This document shows, one piece after another, positions 56,219 to 64,000 of a stretch of 64,000 bases of DNA. Under the pieces are notes generated by a model that was not told the origin of the DNA, searched no databases, and saw only the letters and a list, made by a program, of their open reading frames with translations. Origin of the DNA: Hymenoscyphus infarciens (Eukaryota > Ascomycota > Leotiomycetes > Helotiales > Helotiaceae); NCBI GenBank assembly GCA_001414345.1, contig LLCB01000202.1, positions 45,411-109,410 of the forward strand. The letters are read 5' to 3'. Every line of letters starts with the position of its first letter. The stretch's first letter is position 1. The translations under genes were made by a program, and so were the position numbers.

Positions 56219-56851
56219 TCATGGCAATTCAACTGGGTGACGGAAAGCACACTTGAAGGGATAGATCTGAATCTATTCAATTCAATAAGTAAGTGTCGCT
56301 CTCGAAAACACATTTATAATAAATTGAGAATGGGAAGCATACCTTATCAAAGTTCCATACGCCGCTCTTGGTGTAAATATCATTCTTCAAGTGCTCAATG
56401 ACCTCTTCCTTGGAACTCGCAAGTGCAATCATAGCACTTCCCTGCATCTTTAAAGCCTCTCCTTCTTTCGGAACATCTTCAAGATATGCACCTTGACAAA
56501 GATCATCTTAGTATGGATCTCATTACGGCGGTATCAGATTCGAGCACTCACCACCCATCTTCCAGAAACCAGACTCGAACCCGGCTTTCAATCCTTCAAA
56601 GTGCTTTCTAAATCATTCTCAGTCGAATATTCTATCATGTTAGAAGGAGTAACAAACGGTCTGACTTCCATTCTCTTCGCCAATGAGCCCTCATGGTCGG
56701 GAAGTACAACCAGCCACTCGAACTTGGCAGCGGGGGTTGAAGATGCCATTGTCCTTCTGATGTTTTGGAATCGTGATTGGGAGATTAATGGGCGACAATT
56801 GAGATTTCGCGGAAGTAATCGGGAGCGGAAGAGTGTTGTGGTTGTTGACAT
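56219..56851 (-). CDS. YCII-related domain protein
   Basis: Four exons: 56851-56658, 56607-56552, 56491-56343 and 56272-56219, giving 150 aa. Introns are 50, 60 and 70 bp with GT-AG ends. Splicing produces the full family pattern: FEWLVVLPDHEGSLAKRMEV, RPKHFEGLKAGFESGFWKMG, AYLEDVPKEGEALKMQGSAM, EEVIEHLKNDIYTKSGVW and QIYPFKCAFRHPVELP. YCII proteins adopt a ferredoxin-like fold with a His/Asp pair (here LPDHEG) and are thought to be small enzymes, but a fungal role is not established. Residues 1-34 are Arg/Ser/Leu-rich without acids (mitochondrial presequence). Met35 (56749) would start a cytosolic form, so dual localisation is possible. Confidence 0.88.
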
Positions 56852-57250
56852 TGTTGAGGTATGGAAAGATGGGGAGGTGTGAGGTCTCTTAAGTGTGGGG
56901 TCTAGGGGGGTCAAATGACAACGCCCTTGCGCTTGTCATTTGTTTGCGAACTAACAGCCGAAACTTTTTTCGCATCACAAAACATTTGCAAATCAAGTCT
57001 CTGTCTTTTCGTTTTCTGAGGGGACGCTGCAAACTTAAGTAATGGACATATACACTAATAAATACGAGGAAAGCTGATAAGGATGTATGTGGTACGGGTA
57101 TGGCTCACACCCCACGTCTCCCTCCAGCAGACTTCAACCAAGACTTGGCTTGCAACTTTCAAGATCACAATTGAAGACTGCTCATCACCGAAACAACCGT
57201 GGCAAAGACTTGCTCTAGCTTGACTGTATTTCTCTTGCACGCGAAGAGGT
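56852..57250. other. intergenic
   Basis: No coding landmarks. Confidence 0.4.
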
Positions 57251-57640
57251 TAAGAAGATTACCCTGGCCGAGAAGAAGATGAGCGATTCGAGGAGCGAGG
57301 CCGACCCATTCAGAGCGGTTTGAGATATACTCTCGCCGACGTTTATGATAATGACGACGAGGAATACCAAGGAGTGTAGTCATCCAGTACTTGTACGACA
57401 AAGGTTCTACTTGGGTTCATACAATCAACTTTCTCGGGTGTACGGATCCCTCTTTTCGGGTCGCGACGAAGATGCCGGAAAATCGTCAAGTTTATTGTGT
57501 CTCTGGCGACGTATGTAACTCTCCAAATTAGGTAAAACTATCCTCTAATAGTATTCTAGCGAAGACCCGGCCCAGAACATGAAATTCCGGAGGGTGAAGA
57601 GGAGAAGTGGGATGAGTATGATTGGGACATTGTCAAGGTA
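57250..57640 (+). pseudogene. acidic coding fragments, family unknown
   Basis: Two plus-strand blocks read as protein: ~57252-57386 (EDYPGREEDERFEERGRPIQ, then LADVYDNDDEEYQGV and stop) and ~57560-57638 (RRPGPEHEIPEGEEEKWDEY, DWDIVK, then GTAAAT donor), with VYGSLFSGRDEDAGKSSS between them. Their acidic style is alike, suggesting one broken gene. There is no start codon and the frames do not join cleanly. I cannot name it. Confidence 0.35.
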
Positions 57641-58667
57641 AATATGGCTTTGGCAAGAATCAAGGCATAATAATGCTTTTAGATTTGAGCACGAAGACCA
57701 AATCATGTTTATTGTCAATAGTGTGATTTTTGCTCGGAGGTTGATAGCCATAGCTGACTGTAAATTCATTGTGACACCAGATTCTTTTTTTGCCATATTG
57801 CAAGATTGACTAGGCAACTGTATATTTGAATATGACTAATTTCTGGGGCAATACACATCGAGTTTTCCTCTTTGGTACTGTTTATTTTCTGAACCTTGAA
57901 GCTCCATGTTCCAAAGAAGGTTCTAGGTATATAGTCCCTCTCAGACTTAAGCTATGGATGCTGTTTCTGGTGGCTGACGTGGCTTGACTGTCAGGAGAAC
58001 CGGAAATGTCTTTTCTTCTCGAGCTGTGAGATCCTCAAGATAAACCCTCCACATATATTTGAAAGAGTCACAAAGTTCGACGCCACCAAACTTGCCAAAA
58101 GCCTCCGCACCGTATGACAGACGGTAGCGGCATCGTCTGCATTGTTCAATATCACCGCATTCTAGCATTTTGGCTTGGTTCTCTGTGTATATATATTGGA
58201 ATAATACGAGCTCCGACGTTGGTTAGGGTCCCCTTCCCCTTTTCACTCGCTTATTTTGGTCTCGACGCGATTCCAAAGCTTGAAACTTTGGCGCGTCTTG
58301 TTCACAACATCTTCAGTCTCGGGCTTTCCGACAATGAGGCCGTCTTCGACAAAACGCTACCTTCGCGTCGTCATATGGAGTGTGCCACCAAATTTGCGCA
58401 TGAAGTTGAGCACACATTGGTTTTGGGCATGCGAGCCCACGCTACCTTGAAGCGCTAGTGCGTCTCACGGCATCGATGAAATATTTCCGCTCGTAATTTC
58501 TGGTTGACATAGACAAAAGTATTGTGCATTGTGCCCTCAGCACAATGCTTGTAAAATGCATCATAAAGGGCTGGAAGATCTCGGAGTCAGTAATGCCAAA
58601 TCTAGTTTGAGAGTTCCTTTCACACTGATATGTAACCAAGATTTCTTCCTATTTGATTGAAAACTCC
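57641..58667. other. degenerate sequence upstream of the P450 relic
   Basis: Short frames only. One at ~58300-58455 (+) reads SLGLSDNEAVFDKTLPSRRH but has no known landmark. Confidence 0.35.
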
Positions 58668-59526
58668 ATAGAAAACGAGACCCTCGAACAAGACAGTGAA
58701 GAGCTTGAAAGCGACGCTACGGCTTTGATACATGCCGGCAGGTGAGACTTTAATTTCAATTACGGAACCACTAATTCATTCAATTTTATTGAAAGTGATA
58801 CCACTGCCACAGCCTTGATTTATATATTTTATCACGTCGGTATTCTACCAGAATACCAGCAGCAAATCAGAGCCGAGCTCAACACTATATCATCGATCTC
58901 AAACATCGCAACTTTACAGCAGCTGCCCATTCTTTCCAGCTTTATTATCAAGACCTTGCGACCATTCCCACCCGTCCCAACCTCTTTCTCTAAGCTTTCG
59001 GTAAGCACAGGAGTGACGATTGAGGGGACATATATTCTTACCAACACTACTATTGTTGCGCCTCGCTGCACGATGTATGTATTGAGAAGTATATGTGTCT
59101 TGCAAGCTTAATTTTCGCAATTAAATGAATTGGAAAAATGGCTAAAACTTTATTATACTAGAAAGTTCCTTCGAGAGACCTCGCGATTTCATCCTAGAGC
59201 GCTGGTCCATTAAGCCATGGATGGTGAAAAATAAGCGAGCTTGTTCTCCATTCTCACAGGGTAGTATTCCATTTCCGATTGGTTAGCAACTCTTGAAATA
59301 CAGAGTAATAGCCTCGTCAATAGGGCGTTATGAATGTGTTGCGAAGGATTGGGCAATGAAGAATCATACGTATGCAGCCCTGCTGGTTTCAAAATATGAC
59401 ATTGCTTTCGCTCCGGGAGAGGACGGAACAAGAGTCTGGAAGGAAACGAAGGATTTCATTTCGGCTCAACCGGGTAAGCTGAATCTTGTTTTCAGCCACC
59501 GAAAGTCAGCATATACGGCATCCTGA
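58668..59526 (+). pseudogene. cytochrome P450 pseudogene (C-terminal half)
   Basis: Begins near an acceptor-like site with ETLEQDSEELESDATALIHA. An intact-looking phase-2 intron (GTGAGA...GAAAG, ~58742-58797) splits the I-helix oxygen-binding motif AGSDTTATAL. Then YQQQIRAELNTISSIS and IATLQQLPILSSFI. The ExxR helix reads KTLR instead of ETLR, losing the Glu, and the following residues are also altered. After a gap with stops, the PERF-type region ERPRDFILERWS and KRACSPFSQG remain. The heme-binding loop is shifted in frame, its Cys is gone, and a TAG follows. The end keeps LLVSKYDIAFAPGEDG and ISAQPGKLNLVFSHRK. Loss of both ExxR Glu and heme Cys means no activity. The N-terminal half is not identifiable. 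Confidence 0.85.
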
Positions 59527-59767
59527 ATGCACCAAAAAGTCGGATTGACTAAATCGCAAATAGGAAATCGTAAATCGTAAAATATTACTTTCTATAAGTA
59601 TAAAAGAGAATAATTTCTAATTTAAATTCCCCCTCTCTATATTTAGATTAGATAGTCTTAACTATAGTATATCACGTGTATAGTAGTAACATTGCCCCCT
59701 TACTATCGCCCTCTCGCTATCGTCTTCTTACTATTATGTCGTATTCTTCCTATTATTTCTAGATAAA
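59527..59767. other. AT-rich flank of the hAT insertion
   Basis: Low-complexity AT-rich DNA between the P450 relic and the GA microsatellite. Confidence 0.5.
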
Positions 59768-59845
59768 TAAGGAAGAGAGGGAGAGAGGGAGAGAGAGAGA
59801 GAGAGAGAGAGAGGGGGAGAGAGAGAGAGAGGGAGAGAGAGAGAG
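59768..59845 (+). repeat. GA microsatellite (left of hAT element)
   Basis: About 75 bp of GAGA/GGGAGA repeats, continuing beyond the element at 63824-63885. The transposon therefore inserted into one GA tract. Confidence 0.9.
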
Positions 59846-62800
59846 CAGTGTTTTGAGTTTCCCTGCCTAATCTGTTATCCTATCCTTCTTTAACAATCCT
59901 TCTCCTTCCTACCTCTATTTTAAGGCTATCCTATCTAATCCTATCCTAATATATTACTTCTCCTAGCTACTCTAATCTTATTCTAAAATTTGTTCCGCCT
60001 ATCTTTTCCTATCTAAGGTACTAGGGTAGCCTTTCCTAGCTTATAAAGGAGGCTAGGTAGGGTATATACTAGCCTTAAATATATTATTTATAGTGTTATT
60101 AGTAGATTTAGTAGGAGTAGTACTACCTAAGAAAAGCATATAATATTAGTCTCTAATTAGTACCTAAAAATAAGGGTTTTACTATAGTAAATCAAGTACT
60201 TAGTAAAGCACTTAATTTAGTACTATTTACTCTTATTTATATTTAAGTCTTAACTAGTTTCTAAATAATATATTAATAATATTAATTATACCCTCTAATA
60301 CCTACACTATATAATAACATAAGATATATATATTATATATTACTCCTCTTATTATTTATTATCCTAATTATTACTAATATAAACCACTCTTTTTTCTATA
60401 AAAGTCTTAGCCTAGCTAGTACTTAAACACCTACCCTCTCTTAGTCTACCTCTTCTTAATCTACCTCTTCTTAATCTACCCCTTCTTAATCTACTCCTTC
60501 TCTTTCTTAATTATTTAAGGCAATTATTATTAATAATAGCAAATCTAACCTTATAATAGTAATATCTAGTAAAATACTTATACTCTCTAAGTAGGAAGTA
60601 CTATTAATATATATACTTAAAGTAATAGTAGATAATACTATATTTAAGCTTATATTAGCTCGAATCTCTAAAGAGTACTAAGAGAAGAGAGGTTACTTCT
60701 ACTATATTAAGTATAATCTATATAGACTTAAAAAGTCAAAGAAGAGTATATAGTACTAGAAATATACTTTAGAATTAATCTATATAAGTAAAGGTTAGTT
60801 TAAACCTTTAAGAGAGAGTATTTATAATCAATATACTAATAACTTTAAGATTCTAACTCTAAAAGCTAATACTAGTATAATAGACGCTTCTAGAAGTGTA
60901 TTTAGTACTTTAAGGTTTAGCACCTTATAGTAAATTTAGAGAATAAAGTAATATATCTTCGAATTAAGTATAGTATTATAAAGAGTAGTAAAAAGACTTT
61001 ATAAGAGTATTTAATAAAAGAGAAGGCTATTAATAATATTATAAATATAATAACTTATAAAGAGAAGAAGGGAGTAGTAAATCTCGTCTTAGCTATTAAA
61101 TTCAAACCTTTTAAAAATATACTAATTACTTAGATTATAGTATACTAATTATTAATATCTATTATTATTAGTAGTATATTTATAGAGCTTCTCTAGACTA
61201 TATACCCTTCTATTTATAAGTTACTCCTTAGCTTTTCTAGTATAATATAAGAGTAGATTATTAATATATTTAAGTATTAGAAGTAGTATATAAAAGAGGA
61301 CCTATATTAAGCGATTAGTAAGATATACTTCTCTTTTAATCTCTAGACGTTACCTAATTATCTTATACTAATAAGAGTAGTAATATACTATATTAATAAG
61401 AATAGAAGAAACTAGTTAATAAGTAGTATTATTCCTAGCCCTATATATATAAGCCTACTCCTTTTGTCGACATTGTTTTCTTATTATCTACTATACTAAT
61501 TCAATTCTTTTTTAGATATTTAAGTAGCTCTTATAATACGTTACTTAAATATCTAAAAAGTTATTACTTTAATAGTATTATTGATTTAATTTTAATTATA
61601 TAGTATAGCTTAAGTCTAAGATATTAGAGCGTATATAAGCCCTAATCCTAGCTAGATAATAGGTCTTAATATTCTTAAAATATTATAAACTAGTTTAGAA
61701 CTAATAGTTTATTTTCTTAATAACTACTACGCTTCTTTATAATGTTTTTACACTTCTAAATAGCCCTAAACTAGGGCTATTTAATAATATAAAAATATTA
61801 TAAATAAGTATAGTAGTTATTAAGAAAATAAACTCTAAGCTTAACTAGAAAGTCCTAGTTTCATAGACTCCTAAGCTTTAAAAGTTAGTACTTTCTAGCT
61901 AACTTTAAGTATTACTTTTAGACCCTTATTATAATCTAATAACTTAAAGGCGCTTATATAGGAGAGAATTAAGCAGAGTTGGTTATATAGGTTATTAAAG
62001 AGTATAATATAGAGTATAAAGTAGGCTAGTTTATAACTGATAATGTACTAAATAACGATACCTATTTAGATATTATTACTAAGAGGTTCTTACCTTACCT
62101 TACTCTTAAACAACGAAAAGCACGACGTTTATAATACCTTAGATATATTATAAATCTTAGAGTAAAAGCCTTCCTTTATAGAGCTAAATTTAATACCTTT
62201 AAGATAGAAAGTAATAGTATTAGATTAAATTCCGATTTAATTAAGAAGCTAAATACCTAGCAAAAGCGTGGCCTTATTAGTAAGCTCTATAATATTATCT
62301 ATTATATTATAAGATTACCTTAATAATACTAATAATTCTAAGCTATAGAGAACGATTCTATAGCTTTTAAGAAGTCTTATAATTACTTATAATTAGTAAG
62401 AGATAATACTACTTAGTAGAATTCCCTCTATTCTATAATCTAACGTACCTTATAAGTATAGAGCTAAATCGACTTATTTTACTTATATAACTCTAGTACT
62501 ATCTATAAAAGTAATCGTAAGATAAAAGCCGTCTAAGCTAAATAATAATAAGACGATTATAACGCTTAATTATCTTATAATATCCTTACTCTTAGTAATT
62601 AAGATGCTCTTAAAGAAGTTATACGAATTCTAAAGCCTTTTTACAACTATATAATATATACGTAGAGTACTAAATAGTCTACTAATCGAGGCATAGCTTC
62701 TAATTATCTTATTACCTTAAATAGATTAGTAGAGTATATATATAATATATAAGACGAATTTAAGATACGAGATAATAAAGATTATATCTACTAGTACTCT

Positions 62801-63823
62801 AATAATTACTAGATAAAGATTAATAAATACTTCTTTAAAACTAAGAATACTCTAGTATATTATACCTTAATTATAATTACTTCTAAGATAAAGTTTAAGT
62901 AGTTTTAGTATAAGTAGAGGGATATAAGTTAGTAGAAAGATATAAACTATCTAGATTTATAGGTATTATAAGCTAATAGATATATTAGAGAGGTTTAGAT
63001 AGAATATAAGGATCTCGCGATATCTTAAGATAATAATATTAGAGGTAAAAGAGCTTAGTTACTAGATAACTTTAAGAGAGATACAGATATAGTTATAATA
63101 TATAACTCTATAGAGGATAATCCTCTTAATATATAGTTCTATTAAAAGCCTTTCTACCTTAATATATATAAAAGTTTACCTTAATACTAGTATTATATAC
63201 TTAAGTTAAAAGCTATATATCGCCTTACTCGATTAGGATTAGATATAGCCTTAATTTCTATAATAAGTAGTAATTATAAGAGAGTATTCTTATAAGCTAA
63301 ACTACTTATTATAAGGTAAAGGAATTGCTTTTAACCTAATATAATAGAGATAACTTAGTACCTCTAAGCGTAGATTATTATAGACTAAAAGTTATAAGAG
63401 AAGTAGAGAGAAAAGGACTTAGAAGGTAAGTAGTAGGATAAAGAGAATTAGGTTATTACTAATCTACTAGGATAATACTATAATTTAGGTATAATATCTC
63501 GTCTTTTAGTAGCTTTAATAATATTATTATTTTTAATACTTTTTAAATTAGTTTATAATATTAGTACTTTTTATTACTTTTTACTTATTTTAATATTTTT
63601 TACTTATACTTCCTATTTTATCCTATTCTCTCTAGTACCTCTCCTTACCTAGCCCTCTCTTTTAGTCTTCCTTGCCTCTCTTATCTAAATTTAGTATCTC
63701 TCTTACCTAATTTAGCCTAGCCTATAAGTAAAATTAGCCTATCCTCTCCTTTCCTAATAGAGAGGGGTAGCCTATCCTCTCTAGAGTGCTAGGCTGACTA
63801 AGGCGGGGAAAGCCAAAACACTG
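59846..63823 (+). mobile_element. RIP-destroyed hAT transposon
   Basis: 3978-bp element. Left end CAGTGTTTTGAGTTTCCCTG, right end (minus strand) CAGTGTTTTGGCTTTCCCCG, flanked by 8-bp agagagag / ggagagag in the GA tract, as an 8-bp hAT target duplication would look. The interior is extremely TA-rich with almost no CA/TG left, the RIP signature. Despite stops, transposase blocks can be read on the plus strand: ~62025-62215 (TDNVLNNDTYLDI, LPYLTLKQRKARRL, YLRYIINLRVKAFLY), matching the hAT catalytic/zinc region. Near 63225-63420 a C-terminal dimerisation (hATC) block can be read (SSNYKRVFLQAKLLI, then RNCFQPNIIEITQYLQA). No functional product is possible. Confidence 0.88.
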
Positions 63824-63885
63824 GGAGAGAGAGGGAGAGGGAGAGGGAGAGAGAGGGAGAGAGAGAGAGAGAGGGAGGGGATTGT
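63824..63885 (+). repeat. GA microsatellite (right of hAT element)
   Basis: GGGAGA/GAGA repeats continuing the tract interrupted by the transposon. Confidence 0.9.
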
Positions 63886-63950
63886 TTGCTACTTTTGCTA
63901 AACTCCCCTTACCCATGCTAGGAAAAACTTTCTACCGAAATGTTTGCTCG

Positions 63951-64000
63951 TCCCCTCCCCCCCCCCCCCCTCTCTCTCTCTCTCCCTCTCTCCCTCTCTC
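63951..64000 (+). repeat. C homopolymer followed by CT microsatellite, running off the window
   Basis: A C run of ~14-15 bases preceded by CCCCTCC and followed by (CT)n with CTCC interruptions to the window end. It is the complementary sense of the GA tract at 63824, so the two form a ~180-bp imperfect inverted repeat. Confidence 0.85.

Noticed and set aside
1..64000. CRISPR arrays, prophage or bacterial operon features
   Set aside because: The intron structure and gene content are fungal; no regularly spaced repeats were seen.

Overview
The window is nuclear DNA of a filamentous ascomycete. Genes are intron-bearing, with 46-207 bp GT-AG introns and CTAAC-like branch sites, and typical fungal single-copy genes are present: a StuA/APSES regulator, an Scd6/Sum2 Lsm protein, mitochondrial malonyl-CoA transacylase, SelO/Fmp40 and a DUF3431 protein. 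AT-rich, heavily C-to-T mutated transposon relics point to repeat-induced point mutation (RIP). A leotiomycete is my best guess from overall gene style, but I cannot prove that from the sequence.

Layout. 0.3-6.4 kb: mitochondrial malonyl-CoA:ACP transacylase, then a divergent pair, a PEX39-like peroxin with its KPWE motif (minus) and the P-body protein Scd6/Sum2 (plus). 7.6-11.7 kb: four small single-pass membrane proteins of unknown function, two of them visibly paralogous. 12.96-13.48 kb: a RIP-mutated TA-flanked MITE. 13.8-18.3 kb: a multi-pass membrane protein and SelO/Fmp40. 18.7-22.3 kb: a broken surface-sensor-like gene and an unrecognised coding relic. 22.5-27.6 kb: a coiled-coil ORF, a DUF3431 type II membrane protein and an aldo-keto reductase. 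29.4-32.2 kb: a Tourist-like MITE and a decayed MFS (TRI12-type) transporter. 33.2-36.9 kb: a Cut12-like spindle-pole coiled-coil protein and a small REV1-like BRCT protein. 36.9-46.3 kb: 9 kb without a recognisable gene, ending in a long pyrimidine-rich ATG-poor leader. 46.3-48.4 kb: StuA. 49.9-56.9 kb: an unknown 525-aa protein, a foldback element, a Pro-rich ORF, a dienelactone hydrolase-like enzyme and a YCII-domain protein. 57-59.5 kb: gene relics including a P450 pseudogene. 59.85-63.82 kb: a RIP-wrecked hAT transposon inserted in a GA microsatellite.

Most genes are independent housekeeping or regulatory units and there is no obvious metabolic cluster. The left half and the 46-57 kb block are conserved euchromatin. 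The stretches around 19-22, 28-33 and 57-64 kb are decay zones where transporter, P450 and surface-protein genes have been lost and transposons sit. Spliced models below were assembled by eye. Exon joins were chosen to keep frame and family motifs, and most coordinates were cross-checked by codon arithmetic.
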